Shown: positions 25,328 to 35,420, counted from the first letter of the stretch. The stretch: 45,936 nt of DNA from Mycolicibacter senuensis (GCF_003284925.1 NZ_QMEX01000020.1:1-45936), one strand, 5' to 3'. A program made the numbers and translations. The notes: generated by a model not told the origin, from the sequence alone.

Positions 25328-25911
25328 CGCATAGTGGCGTGCAGGGCGTCGGTCATCGCCTCGATGGCGGCCTCGCGGTCCAGCGGCCAACCGTCGACCA
25401 GCCACAGATGCATGAAGGAGTCGACCATGGTGTACATCATCGCGATGGCCAGCCGCAGCTGGTCCTCGGTGGCACCGGGCATCGCGTCAGCCTCGATCCA
25501 CTCGGTGACGTTGGCCTCCATGGTGGCCCGGTGCGCCGCGGCGAACTCCGGATCGGCTGCTCGCGCCTGGTGCAGTGCGGTGTAGAGCTGCGGTGCGGAG
25601 GTGTAGAAGTCGACCACCTTCTCGAAGAAGGCCTTGATCGAGGGCCGTCCCGATCGGCCGCCGCGCGGCGCGTCCTGCTGAGACCACACGGTCATGCGGG
25701 TGTTGCGCAGCTCGCGAAGCACCGCCGCCTTGGAGTCGAAGTGAAGGTAGAACGTCGCCCGCCCGATACCGGCGCGGCGCACGATGTCGTCGATGGTCAC
25801 CGCGACGTAGCCACGTTCGGCGAACGCCTCCAGTGCGGCGGTCATGATGTGCTCGCGGGTCATGATGCGGTGCCGGTCACGCATCGTGAGTTTCGGTGCA
25901 GCGGACGTCAT
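25324..25911 (-). CDS. TetR family transcriptional regulator of the BVMO operon
   Basis: A 195-residue TetR protein: HTH at about residues 18-62 (TIDDIVRRAGIGRATFYLHF), then an all-helical ligand domain with Trp-rich C-terminal helix. ATG 25911 (MTSAAPKL) overlaps the BVMO stop as ATGA, and its stop overlaps the AtoE start the same way. A longer frame to 26316 lies inside the BVMO gene. It is likely an autoregulator responding to a substrate or product of the BVMO; no direct evidence. Confidence 0.87.
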   Translation of the reverse strand: MTSAAPKLTMRDRHRIMTREHIMTAALEAFAERGYVAVTIDDIVRRAGIGRATFYLHFDSKAAVLRELRNTRMTVWSQQDAPRGGRSGRPSIKAFFEKVVDFYTSAPQLYTALHQARAADPEFAAAHRATMEANVTEWIEADAMPGATEDQLRLAIAMMYTMVDSFMHLWLVDGWPLDREAAIEAMTDALHATMR

Positions 25912-27734
25912 TCCAGCACCACCCCCTCCAACTGGCCTGTGGAGCGCCACTTCTCGAGCATGTCGAAGAAGTCGACGGGCTTGCCGCCGAAGTTCGTCGA
26001 CAGCATGCCGTGCGGATTCTCCTTGTCGCCTTCGGAGCTGAGGTAACTCGGTGTGCACTCGGCGTAGAAGGCCTTGGGCTTCTCCGAGGCGGCGTCCATC
26101 GCGGCCAGCCACTGGTCCTCCGCGGCCCGGGTGGCCTCGATGGTGTTCGCGCCGCGCCGCACGAACGTGCCGACCAGATAGGCGAAATGCCGGGCCCGTT
26201 CCTCGGCGGTATGGGTGTAGTTGGGGGAGACCCCGGACTGGGTGTAGCCGAGGAAGAAACAGTTCGGGAAGCCGTGGGTCTGCAGGCCGTGCAACGTCCG
26301 CATGCCCTTGGCCCACTTGTCGCTCAACCGCACCTCATCACGGCCCACGATCTCGAAGCCGAGCCGGCGGGTGAACTCGGTGCCCACTTCGAAGCCGGTG
26401 GCGAACACCAGGGCGTCGAGCTCGTATTCGATCCCGTCGACGACGACGGCGGTCTCTGTGAATCGTTCGACGCCGCGCCCGTCGGTGTCGACCAGGGTGA
26501 CGTTGTCCCGGTTAAACGTATCGAGGTACTGGTCGTGGTAGCCGGGGCGCTTGCAGTTCAGCCGGTACCACGGCTTGAGTGCTTCGGCGGTCTTGCGGTC
26601 GTGGACGGTGTCGTCGATCCGCTTGCGCAGCCGCTCCATCGCCTCGTAGTCGGCGCGGAACAGGAAGTCGGCGATCTCCTGCGGCGTCATCTCCCGGCCC
26701 AGACGCCGGGTTTCGCGGACCACCGCGGACTCGCTCAGCTCGAGCGCCTTCTGGGTCCAGCCGTCGTCCGTCATGTCCAGATCCATCTCCACACCGCAGG
26801 TGACGCGGGTGAAGTTCTCCATGCGCTCGCGCTGCCATCCGGGCTTTAGGCCGGCCGCCCACTGCGGATCGGTGGGCCGGTTGCCCCGCACCGAAACGGT
26901 GCTCGGGGTCCGCTGGAAGACATAGAGATGCCGGGCCCACTCGCCCAGATGCGGGATGCACTGCAGCCCCGTCGAACCGGTGCCGATGACACCGACACGC
27001 TTGTCGATCAGGTTGGTGAGCCCACCGGATTCGTCGCCACCGGTGTAGCCGAAGTCCCAGCGGCTGGTGTGGAAGGTGTGTCCGCGGAACTCGTTGATGC
27101 CGGCAATGCCCGGCAGCTTCGGGCGGGTGAGCGACCCGGGCGAGACGGCGACCAGCGTCGCGGTGAACGCGTCGCCGCGGTCGGTGGTGATCTGCCAGTT
27201 TTTGCCGGCCTCGTCCCAGCGCAGGCCGGTGACGGTGGTGCCCAGCAGGGCGTTCTCGTAGAGGCCGTAGTGCTTGGCGATGTTCTGCAGGTGTTCGCGG
27301 ATCTCCGGGCCGTGCGCGTAGCGCTCGGTGGGAACGTAGTCCAACTCTTCGAGCAACGGCAGATAGATGTAGGACTCGACGTCGCACTGCACGCCCGGAT
27401 AGCGGTTCCAATACCAGGTGCCGCCGAAATCGCCGGCGGTGTCGACCATCCGGATGTCGTCGATGCCGGCTTCTTGTAACCGCGCGGCAGCGATCAGGCT
27501 GCCCAGGCCGGCGCCGATGATCGCCACCTGGACGTGATCGCGCACCGGGTCCCGTTCGACTCGCTCGGTCCACGGGTCGTCGGCATAGTGCGAGAAATCG
27601 GCTGTGACCTCGATGAACTGGTTGACCGCGTCGGGCCGCATCCGCTTGTCGCGTTCGAGCGCGTACTTGGCGCGCACCCACTCGGCGTCGTACTGCGCCG
27701 GCTGAGGCCCCAGGGAGCCAACCGTGTCTGGCAT
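25908..27734 (-). CDS. Baeyer-Villiger monooxygenase (type I BVMO)
   Basis: A 608-residue flavoprotein, longer than phenylacetone monooxygenase and near cyclopentadecanone monooxygenase, because of a 70-residue N-terminal extension. Visible motifs are GAGLGS (74-79; note Ser in the last position), GGTWYWNRYPG (104-114), the BVMO fingerprint FRGHTFHTSRW (216-226) and the second Rossmann motif GTGSTG (251-256). The enzyme inserts one oxygen next to a ketone using NADPH and FAD, giving an ester or lactone. GAGGAG lies 9 nt before ATG 27734. It heads an operon with TetR and a short-chain fatty acid transporter, and a cutinase gene lies just upstream on the same strand. Confidence 0.92.
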   Translation of the reverse strand: MPDTVGSLGPQPAQYDAEWVRAKYALERDKRMRPDAVNQFIEVTADFSHYADDPWTERVERDPVRDHVQVAIIGAGLGSLIAAARLQEAGIDDIRMVDTAGDFGGTWYWNRYPGVQCDVESYIYLPLLEELDYVPTERYAHGPEIREHLQNIAKHYGLYENALLGTTVTGLRWDEAGKNWQITTDRGDAFTATLVAVSPGSLTRPKLPGIAGINEFRGHTFHTSRWDFGYTGGDESGGLTNLIDKRVGVIGTGSTGLQCIPHLGEWARHLYVFQRTPSTVSVRGNRPTDPQWAAGLKPGWQRERMENFTRVTCGVEMDLDMTDDGWTQKALELSESAVVRETRRLGREMTPQEIADFLFRADYEAMERLRKRIDDTVHDRKTAEALKPWYRLNCKRPGYHDQYLDTFNRDNVTLVDTDGRGVERFTETAVVVDGIEYELDALVFATGFEVGTEFTRRLGFEIVGRDEVRLSDKWAKGMRTLHGLQTHGFPNCFFLGYTQSGVSPNYTHTAEERARHFAYLVGTFVRRGANTIEATRAAEDQWLAAMDAASEKPKAFYAECTPSYLSSEGDKENPHGMLSTNFGGKPVDFFDMLEKWRSTGQLEGVVLE

Positions 27735-27768
27735 CTCGTCGTGCTCCTCGCGCCCGTGCCATCTCGCG

Positions 27769-27781
27769 GGACATAGTGTCC
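27769..27781. promoter_or_regulatory. Candidate operator GGACA-N3-TGTCC upstream of the BVMO gene
   Basis: A perfect 5-bp inverted repeat (GGACA, TAG, TGTCC) 35 nt upstream of the BVMO ATG, within the 117-nt gap before the cutinase gene. The arms share the TGTC/GACA core with the FMO-operon palindrome, so the two TetR proteins may recognise related sites. Promoter boxes nearby are not clear. Confidence 0.4.
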
Positions 27782-27851
27782 AGTGAACAGGCTAGCCGAT
27801 ATCTTGCCAGACACGACGTATACGGGCTCGCCTCGGGCGGCCGGCGTCGGG

Positions 27852-28583
27852 TCAGAGTCGCTGCGCGGCGAACCGTGCCGCCTGGCCGACCATGCCGTTG
27901 GCCGGGTACGTGGCATGGGCGATGTTCGGTGGCCCGCCGGGAGCGCCATTGCAGATGGTGTCGCCGGGCGCGCACAGTTCGATGGTCTTGGGCGCATACA
28001 GCGGGCCGATCGTGACCGGGGGTGCGCCGTAGCCGCGGAGGAAGTCTTCGGACGGCAGGCCGAGCAGGGCCACCGCGGCAACGTGATCGGCCACCTCCGG
28101 CGGCATCGGCGAGGGCACGTAGCCCAGGAACTCCGCGGGCACCTCCTTGGGAACCGACGGCGAGGTGACGAAACCGGTGACGACGGCGCCCTGCGAGAAG
28201 CCGCCGAGCACCATCTTGGTGCCGGGACAGCGCGCCGCGGTCGCCTGAATGTGGTCGGCCTCGTCGCGGATCCCGTCGACGACGGTCCGGGCGAAGTCGA
28301 TGCCCGCACCGAAATCGCCGCTGGCGGCGTAGTTGACCGGGTAGACCTCGACCGACCTGCCGCCGGCTTCGGCGCGCAACGCGTCGACGAACGCCTGCCC
28401 GACGCCGCCGACCCCGGGCGGCTCACCGGTTCCGCGGGCGAACACCACCTCCACGTCCGGGCACGGCTGCGCCGATGCCGCCGCAGCCGGGTGCAGCAGC
28501 ATCGCCCCGATGGTCAGCAGCATCGCGCCGAGGCAGCGTGCCGCAGTACGTGGCCACTCGGCCTGATTACGAATGGTGTCCAT
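27852..28583 (-). CDS. Secreted cutinase family esterase
   Basis: A 243-residue protein with a signal peptide (helix LGAMLLTIGAMLLHPAAAAS, cleavage about residue 38). The catalytic triad is readable: Ser130 in GGFSQGA, Asp208 in CAPGDTIC, His223 in IAHATY. Four cysteines (41, 119, 204, 211) match the two conserved disulphides of cutinases. Mycobacterial cutinase-like proteins are secreted esterases or lipases acting on short to medium acyl chains or polyesters. GAGGA lies 6 nt before ATG 28583. The stop is 117 nt before the BVMO start, so read-through into that operon is possible. Confidence 0.92.
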   Translation of the reverse strand: MDTIRNQAEWPRTAARCLGAMLLTIGAMLLHPAAAASAQPCPDVEVVFARGTGEPPGVGGVGQAFVDALRAEAGGRSVEVYPVNYAASGDFGAGIDFARTVVDGIRDEADHIQATAARCPGTKMVLGGFSQGAVVTGFVTSPSVPKEVPAEFLGYVPSPMPPEVADHVAAVALLGLPSEDFLRGYGAPPVTIGPLYAPKTIELCAPGDTICNGAPGGPPNIAHATYPANGMVGQAARFAAQRL

Positions 28584-28683
28584 CACTGTCCTCGCTGGCT
28601 GGTGTCGTCTGGAATCCCTGCCCGATGCGGGTACCCAGGTCCAGGCTGCGGGAAGCAGCGAATCATCCGGTCGGCGCGGGGCG

Positions 28684-29658
28684 TTATTCCCGCAGCCGCA
28701 ACACCACCTTGCCCTTCGCGGTGCGGTTCTCCAACGCCGCCAGCGCATCAGCGGCATCGTCGAGGGCAAACACCTCGGGTTGCGGCGCCGACACCGCCCC
28801 CGAGGCCAACAGCTGCTCCAGGGTGCCCCACTGCCGCTGCAGCTCGCCGGGATGCGACATCACCCACGCCCCCCACCCGACGCCGACCACGTCGATGTTG
28901 TTCAGCAGCAGCCGGTTCACCTTCACCGTGGGAATCTCACCGCCGGTGAACCCCACCACCAGCAGTTTTCCGCCGGGCGTCAACGACCGCAGCGAGTCGG
29001 TGAACCGGTCACCGCCGACCGGGTCGAGGATCAGATCCACCCCTTTGCCGCCGGTCAACTCGGCCACCGCGCCGCGGAAGCCGTCGGCCAACACGGTGTC
29101 GGTGGCGCCGGCGGCCCGGGCCACCTCGGCTTTGGCCTCGGTGGAGACCACGGCGATCACCCGCGATGCCCCCAGCGGCCCCGCCAGCCGCAGCGTCGAG
29201 GTGCCGATGCCGCCGGCGGCGCCGTGCACCAGCACCGTGGCGCCCTGCGACAGCTTGCCGCGGGTGGTCAATGCGAACAGCACGGTGAGGTCGTTGAACA
29301 GCAGTCCGGCGCCGGCCTCGAACGACACCACGTCAGGCAGCTTGAACACCTGCTCGGCGGGCAGTGCGATCACCTGCGCCATTGCGCCGTTGAGCATGGT
29401 CAGCGCCGCCACCCGGTCCCCGGCGCGGACATGCGCGCCCGCCGGGGCGCTGCGCACCACCCCGGCGGCCTCTCCGCCCGGCACGAACGGCAGGTCGGGT
29501 TTGTGCTGGTAGAGCCCGCGGGACTGCAGCACATCGGGGAAGGCCACCCCGGCGGCGTGCACGTCGATGACGACCATGTCGTCGCCGGACGGCTCGTCGA
29601 GATCGACCACCCGGGCGGCTGCCGGTCCGTCGAGCTGGGATATCTGTACCGCGCGCAT
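28684..29658 (-). CDS. Zinc-independent quinone oxidoreductase (MDR family, NADPH)
   Basis: A 324-residue medium-chain reductase. The N-terminal GroES-like part has GVAFPDVLQSRGLYQHKPDL and PFVPGGEAAGVV; the NADPH fold is VLVHGAAGGIGTSTLRLAG at about 145-163. The zinc-ligand residues of alcohol dehydrogenases are absent, so quinone or enone reduction is expected. ATG 29658 is preceded by GGAGGT at 6 nt; the longer frame to 29784 covers the intergenic region. It is divergent from the alpha/beta hydrolase gene. Confidence 0.9.
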   Translation of the reverse strand: MRAVQISQLDGPAAARVVDLDEPSGDDMVVIDVHAAGVAFPDVLQSRGLYQHKPDLPFVPGGEAAGVVRSAPAGAHVRAGDRVAALTMLNGAMAQVIALPAEQVFKLPDVVSFEAGAGLLFNDLTVLFALTTRGKLSQGATVLVHGAAGGIGTSTLRLAGPLGASRVIAVVSTEAKAEVARAAGATDTVLADGFRGAVAELTGGKGVDLILDPVGGDRFTDSLRSLTPGGKLLVVGFTGGEIPTVKVNRLLLNNIDVVGVGWGAWVMSHPGELQRQWGTLEQLLASGAVSAPQPEVFALDDAADALAALENRTAKGKVVLRLRE

Positions 29659-29754
29659 GGGCGACCTCCGTATGTAGTGGCTGAGGAAAAACCTAAACCA
29701 CCTCGGCGTAGACTCGCGATGCGGCAGCGTTGCCGCCCTTTCGATGAGGTGGCG

Positions 29755-30750
29755 ATGAGTGCTCTGAGTTCTCCGGGGTCCCACAGGCGCCGAGGCGCCG
29801 GCACCTTCCCGTCGGCGTTACCGCCCGCTCGCACCATGGCGGTTCGGGCCGCCGACGGAACCAAGCTCCACACCCAGGTGTTCGGCCCGGCAGACGGATA
29901 CCCGATCGTGCTGGCACACGGCATCACCTGCGCCATTCGGGTTTGGGGAAACCAGATCGCCGAGCTGGCCAAGGACTACCGGGTGATCGCCTATGACCAT
30001 CGCGGCCACGGCAGCAGCGGGGTGCCCAAGCGCGGTGGATACACGCTGACGCATCTGGCATCCGACCTGGATTCGGTGCTGGAGGCCACGCTGGCGCCCG
30101 GTGAGCGCGCCGTGATCGCCGGGCATTCGATGGGCGGCATCGCGATCAGCGCCTGGTCGGACCGCTATCGCCACCGGGTCGAGGAACGCGCCGACGCGGT
30201 GGCGCTGATCAACACCACCACCGGCAACCTGCTCGCCGAAGTCGACCTGTTCGCGGTGGCGCCACCGCTGCAGCGGGCGCGCGTGCAGGCGGCACGCCGG
30301 GCGCTGCTGACGTTCGGCAGTGTCCCGATCGTCGGGCCGGCGAACTTGGCGGTCCGGCGATTCGTGCACATGCTCGCCGTCGGCGGCGAGGCCGATCCCG
30401 CTGTCACGTCATTGATCTGCGACCTGTTCGCCCACACCCCGCCGGTCGGCCGCGGCCACTGGGTGCGGACCCTCGTGGACTCGCTCGGCTACTCGTCCTA
30501 CCTCAGCCTCGACGGGCTGACAGTGCCCACCCTGGTGGTTGGCAGCACCCGTGATCGGCTGCTGCCTATGGTGGCGTCGCGGCGCATCGCCGACCTGACG
30601 CCCAACCTCACGAAGTTCGTCGAGGTCGCCGGGGGACACTGCTCGATCCTCGAGCACCCCGCCGTGGTGAATCGCGAGCTTCGCGACCTGGCCGAGCTGG
30701 TCAGCGGATCGGCGGGCGGCATGACGGCCGACCGCGGAATCATCTCCTGA
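29755..30750 (+). CDS. Alpha/beta hydrolase
   Basis: A 331-residue hydrolase with HGIT oxyanion region (residues 55-58), nucleophile elbow GHSMGG with Ser125, Asp267 in GSTRDRL and His295 in GGHCSILEH. The N-terminal Arg/Pro-rich 27 residues precede the fold, so ATG 29838 (MAVRAADG) is an alternative start; ATG 29755 is kept because GAGGT sits 4 nt before it. Epoxide-hydrolase or haloperoxidase-like hydrolases look similar; the substrate is unknown. The LLM gene follows 5 nt after its stop. A frame reaching back to 28573 is not coding: it passes over the QOR gene antisense. Confidence 0.87.
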   Translation: MSALSSPGSHRRRGAGTFPSALPPARTMAVRAADGTKLHTQVFGPADGYPIVLAHGITCAIRVWGNQIAELAKDYRVIAYDHRGHGSSGVPKRGGYTLTHLASDLDSVLEATLAPGERAVIAGHSMGGIAISAWSDRYRHRVEERADAVALINTTTGNLLAEVDLFAVAPPLQRARVQAARRALLTFGSVPIVGPANLAVRRFVHMLAVGGEADPAVTSLICDLFAHTPPVGRGHWVRTLVDSLGYSSYLSLDGLTVPTLVVGSTRDRLLPMVASRRIADLTPNLTKFVEVAGGHCSILEHPAVVNRELRDLAELVSGSAGGMTADRGIIS

Positions 30751-30755
30751 CGGCG

Positions 30756-31754
30756 TTGAAGGTCCTCACGGCGCTGAGCGGGCTGACCGGTGTCGCCGAC
30801 CAGGCCCGCGCGTTGCGCGCCGCCGGGGTGAGCGGCGTCTTCACCTTCGAGGGCCCGCACGACGTGTTCGCACCGCTGACGCTGGCGGCCGGTGTCGGCG
30901 GCCTGGACCTGATGACCAACGTCGCGATCGCCTTCCCGCGCAACCCGATCCACCTCGCCCACCAGGCTAATGACCACCAGCTGCTCAGCGGCGGACGGTT
31001 CATCCTGGGGCTGGGCACCCAGGTGCGCGCGCAGATCGAGAAGCGGTTCGGTGCGGCCTTCGACCGTCCGGTGGACCGCATGGTCGAGCTGGTCGGTGCG
31101 CTTCGGGCCATCTTCGAGGCCTGGCAGACCGGCGCCCGCTTGGACTTTCGGGGTCACTACTACCGGCACACGTTGATGACGCCGACGTTCAGCCCGGGGC
31201 CGAACCCGTACGGCGCCCCGCCGATCTACGTCGGCGCCCTGGGGCCGCGGCTGACCCGGGCCGCCGCCGAACATGCCGATGGACTGCTGGTGATGCCGTT
31301 CTCCACCAAGCGATTCCTGCACCGCAACACCATGGCCGCGGTCCGCGACGGGCTGGCACAAGCGGGGCGCGCACGAGAAGACTTCGCAGTGGTGCCCGAA
31401 ATCATCGTGGCCACCGGCGCCACCGACGCCGAGCGAGAGGCCGCCGAAGCCGCCACCCGGATGCTGCTCGGTTTCTATGCGTCCACACCCGCATACGCCC
31501 CGGTGTTGGCCGCCCACGGCTGGGAAGCGCTGCAACCCGAACTCAACGCGTTGTCCAAGCAGGGGCAGTGGGCGCAGTTGGGGGCAGCGATCACCGACGA
31601 GATCCTGCACACCATCGCCGCATGCGGCACGCCGGCGCAGGTAGCCGCGCGCATCCGCGACCGGGTCGACGGCATCTCCGAGACGGTCTGCGTCTACCAG
31701 GCCGCGCCGATCGCGCCGGCGTTGATCGGCGAGATCGTCGATGGCCTGGCCTGA
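30756..31754 (+). CDS. LLM class oxidoreductase, probably F420-dependent
   Basis: A 332-residue luciferase-like TIM barrel. Typical segments are TNVAIAFPRNPIHLAHQAND, LSGGRFILGLGTQ, RMVELVGALRAIFEAWQ and GALGPRLTRAAAEHADGLLV. Sequences of this sort in mycobacteria belong to F420-dependent subfamilies (TIGR03617 type). The start is TTG 30756, 5 nt after the hydrolase stop; no strong ribosome-binding site, so translation probably depends on coupling to the hydrolase. The pair forms one plus-strand transcript. Confidence 0.88.
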   Translation: MKVLTALSGLTGVADQARALRAAGVSGVFTFEGPHDVFAPLTLAAGVGGLDLMTNVAIAFPRNPIHLAHQANDHQLLSGGRFILGLGTQVRAQIEKRFGAAFDRPVDRMVELVGALRAIFEAWQTGARLDFRGHYYRHTLMTPTFSPGPNPYGAPPIYVGALGPRLTRAAAEHADGLLVMPFSTKRFLHRNTMAAVRDGLAQAGRAREDFAVVPEIIVATGATDAEREAAEAATRMLLGFYASTPAYAPVLAAHGWEALQPELNALSKQGQWAQLGAAITDEILHTIAACGTPAQVAARIRDRVDGISETVCVYQAAPIAPALIGEIVDGLA

Positions 31755-31793
31755 TCGCGCACAGTGGGGCCATGGCGTTGAGGGTGCGGGGCC

Positions 31794-31815
31794 GGCGCCG
31801 CAGAGTTACGGCGCC
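31794..31815. terminator. Hairpin overlapping the stop codon between convergent genes
   Basis: GGCGCCG (31794-31800), loop CAGAGTTA, CGGCGCC (31809-31815). The loop contains the TAA stop of the minus-strand DUF gene. No T-run follows on the plus strand. It lies between the LLM gene and the convergent DUF gene and may slow polymerase, but evidence is slight. Confidence 0.25.
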
Positions 31816-32923
31816 ATGGTGACCCAGTCGGGGAATCCCGTCGGGTCGTGGCGGCCCAGCACGCCGTGCTCGAAGAGTCCCCAACCCTCCACCGGGGCGT
31901 TGGCGTCGCCCTCGCGGCACACCGCACGCCCGACGTGGTCGATCATCCCGAAGCTGGTGCGCGCGATGACCGCCGGATCGGTCATGTCGTAGGTCAGCCG
32001 CTCGCTGAACTTCTCGCCCTTCCATTCCCCGTGCAGCCAGTCGCTGTCGCCGCCGTATCCGCCACCGACGTGAATCGGCACTGGCAGTTTGGATTCCACC
32101 TCGAAGACCACCGGGGTGCCGTCCGGCCGGGTCGCCTCGATGGTGGCACCGGTCGCGATGCGGGTGCCGGAACGGTAGCGGGCGGTCACCCGCGGCCAGC
32201 CCAGCTGCTCGACGCGGCCATCGCGCCAGATCCTGGTGCAGTCGTTGAGTGAGCGGAAGCCGTCGGGCTCCTCCTGGATGATCATCACCACCGCGAAATC
32301 GTCGAACGCCATCGGTACATACAGCCACCACATGCCGTCGAACGGCGGGTCGGCGGGCCGGCCTGCCGGTTCGCGCTCGCCGACCGGTCGGATACCCCAG
32401 GACCGGTCGCGCGACCCGATCCACACCGACGGGTCGACGGTGATCTGCTCGCCGTCGATCACGATCTGCCCGCTCCAGGAACCCAGCTGGGCGAAGCGCT
32501 GCGCGTCCAGCGTCACCCGGTTACCGGACCGCAGGATGTGCGGCTGTTCCTGCACGGCGTCGAACAGCCCCTGCCAGCGCAGGTCGAGCGCGATACCCTC
32601 GGTCTCCTCAAGGATCACTCGCAGCGAGCGCAGCGGATCGGTGACCTCGATGCGGTAGCCCCCGACGTGCTGGTTGAGCCGATCCTGATCGATGGCATCC
32701 GACAGGTGCACCGCGGTCTGGGTGTCGCCCCGCCGTACCAGGACGAACGCGTCTTTGACGCCGAGGTTGGGGTAGTAGCCGCAGCCGGTGATCACGAAGA
32801 TGTCCCCGGTGCGGTCATGGGCGTTGAGGTAGCAGCGATCGTAGAAGTTGCGATCCGAGGAACCCGGCCAGGCGATCGGTTGCGGCAGTTGGTGAACCGG
32901 GTATTCGTCGAGTGGTCCCAGCA

Positions 32924-32924
<1 letters not shown>
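31806..32924 (-). CDS. Uncharacterised beta-rich protein (Rv3169-like)
   Basis: A 372-residue protein without signal peptide or membrane helix, rich in beta-forming sequence with many Trp (WGIRPVG, MWWLYVPMAF, WLHGEWKGEKF). Repeated G-x-W/D elements suggest a lipocalin-like or AttH/CrtC-like double barrel, which is inference from texture only. It corresponds by position and length to M. tuberculosis Rv3169. ATG 32924 shares one nucleotide with the stop of the phosphotransferase gene (TGATG), so the two are co-translated. A longer frame to 33326 lies inside that gene. Function is unknown. Confidence 0.8.
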
Positions 32925-34096
<1,172 letters not shown>

Positions 34097-34119
34097 TTAC
34101 GATACGACAGGTAGCGTTA
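34097..34119. promoter_or_regulatory. Divergent promoter and imperfect palindromic operator
   Basis: TTACGATAC (34097-34105), GACAG, GTAGCGTTA (34111-34119): an imperfect inverted repeat matching at 7 of 9 positions, filling the 28-bp gap between two divergent start codons. -10 candidates are TATCGT (minus, 34105-34100 region) and TACGAT (plus). AGGTAG before the TetR ATG is its ribosome-binding site. A bound TetR dimer would occlude both promoters. Confidence 0.6.
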
Positions 34120-34721
34120 TGAAAGCAGAAGCTTCACCGGTTGACAAGGGATCCGGTGCCGGGCGGCCCCGCGATCCCCGTATCGACGCTGCCATATTGA
34201 AGGCCGCCGCGGAACTGGTTGTCGAGGTCGGATATTCGAACCTGAGCCTGGCCGCCGTCGCGGAACGGGCCGGGACGACCAAAACCGCGCTGTACCGCCG
34301 GTGGCCCAGCAAGGCCGAACTGGTGCACGAGGCCGTGCTCTCGGTGCCCCCGAGTGCGGTGACGGCGCCACCGGGGGATGTGGCCGGTGACCTCCGGGCG
34401 ATGATGGCCGGCGCGCGCGAGGCGCTGACCAATCCGGTGGTGCGGGCCGCGCTGCCCGGCCTGATCGCCGACATGGCGACCAACGCCGAGCTCACCGCAC
34501 GGGCCCTGGAACGATTCGCGGACCTGTTCGAGGTGATGCGCGCCTGGGTGGCCGACGCGGTGGCCCGCGGTGATGCACGAGCAGATGTGGACCCCGACCG
34601 GCTCGTCGAACTGATCGGCGGGGCAACGCTGTTGGCCATGTTCCTGCGGCCCGACGACCAACTCGGTGGTGACTGGGTGCAGCAGACCGCCGACATCCTC
34701 GCTCACGGCGTGATGGCCTAG
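34119..34721 (+). CDS. TetR family regulator (Rv3167c-like)
   Basis: A 200-residue TetR protein: HTH at about residues 24-70 (SLAAVAERAGTTKTALYRRW) and a C-terminal domain of the TetR_C_11-like type. In M. tuberculosis the equivalent Rv3167c is divergent from Rv3168 and is reported to control envelope-lipid genes; that orthology is inferred from position and neighbours. ATG 34119 has AGGTAG 5 nt upstream. The PIG-L gene starts 3 nt after its stop, so regulator, deacetylase and dehydrogenase are one transcript here. Confidence 0.87.
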   Translation: MKAEASPVDKGSGAGRPRDPRIDAAILKAAAELVVEVGYSNLSLAAVAERAGTTKTALYRRWPSKAELVHEAVLSVPPSAVTAPPGDVAGDLRAMMAGAREALTNPVVRAALPGLIADMATNAELTARALERFADLFEVMRAWVADAVARGDARADVDPDRLVELIGGATLLAMFLRPDDQLGGDWVQQTADILAHGVMA

Positions 34722-34724
34722 CCG

Positions 34725-35420
34725 ATGTCCGGATTCCCCGAACCGCTGCCCTTCCCGGCCGACTGGACATCGCTGCTGGTGCTGGTGCCTCATCCCGACG
34801 ATCCCGAGTATGGGATGGCCGCCGCGGTGGCCAAGTGGACCGCGGCGGGCAAGACCGTCCGCTACGCGCTGGCCTGCCGCGGCGAGGCCGGTATCGAGGG
34901 AATGCCACCGCAGCAGGCCGGGCCGCTCCGGGAGGCCGAGCAGCGGCGGGCGGCGGCCATCGTGGGTGTGCATCCGGATGAGGGCGTCGACTTCTGGGAC
35001 TTCCCCGACAGCGATATCCGTAACACGCCGGAGTTGCGCGCCAAGATCGCCGCGGTGATCACCGAGGTCCGGCCCGAGGTGGTGGTGAGCATCTACGGCG
35101 GCGCGCAGTTCGGCCCGGACGCCCCCAACCAACGCGACCACATCGAATTCGCCGCCGCGGTCACCGACGTCTGGGACACGCTGGACAAGCCGCCGCGTTG
35201 GCTGTTCCAGAACGGGCCGGAACCCACCCACGTCGAGGCCGTGGACGGCTACCTCGACGCCGCGATAGACGCCCTGGCCGCGCACGAGGTCTACCTGTCT
35301 GTGCTCGATCCCGACACCCCGGTGCGCGAGCAGGCGCGCGCGGTGATCGACATGACGACACCGGCGCAGCACGGCGCGCGGGTGGCCGGGTTCAGTCTGC
35401 AACGGACCACGGCCGCATGA
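34725..35420 (+). CDS. PIG-L/LmbE family deacetylase
   Basis: A 231-residue protein. Zinc-binding motif PHPDDPEYG at residues 22-30 (His23, Asp26 expected ligands); the third ligand region is SIYGGAQFGPDAPNQRDH with His139-like residue. The family removes N-acetyl groups from GlcNAc-type sugars (MshB, mycothiol S-conjugate amidase, LmbE). This member lacks MshB's longer C-terminus, and its substrate is not known. ATG 34725 follows the TetR stop by 3 nt; its TGA overlaps the next ATG (ATGA). Confidence 0.87.
   Translation: MSGFPEPLPFPADWTSLLVLVPHPDDPEYGMAAAVAKWTAAGKTVRYALACRGEAGIEGMPPQQAGPLREAEQRRAAAIVGVHPDEGVDFWDFPDSDIRNTPELRAKIAAVITEVRPEVVVSIYGGAQFGPDAPNQRDHIEFAAAVTDVWDTLDKPPRWLFQNGPEPTHVEAVDGYLDAAIDALAAHEVYLSVLDPDTPVREQARAVIDMTTPAQHGARVAGFSLQRTTAA

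Noticed and set aside
26512..27975. 487-residue minus-strand frame over the BVMO gene
   Set aside because: Arg-rich alternative frame; the BVMO frame has all family motifs.
28573..30750. 725-residue plus-strand frame that ends as the alpha/beta hydrolase
   Set aside because: Its first half is antisense to the quinone oxidoreductase and has no similarity; only the part from 29755 is a gene, so this is not a fusion protein.
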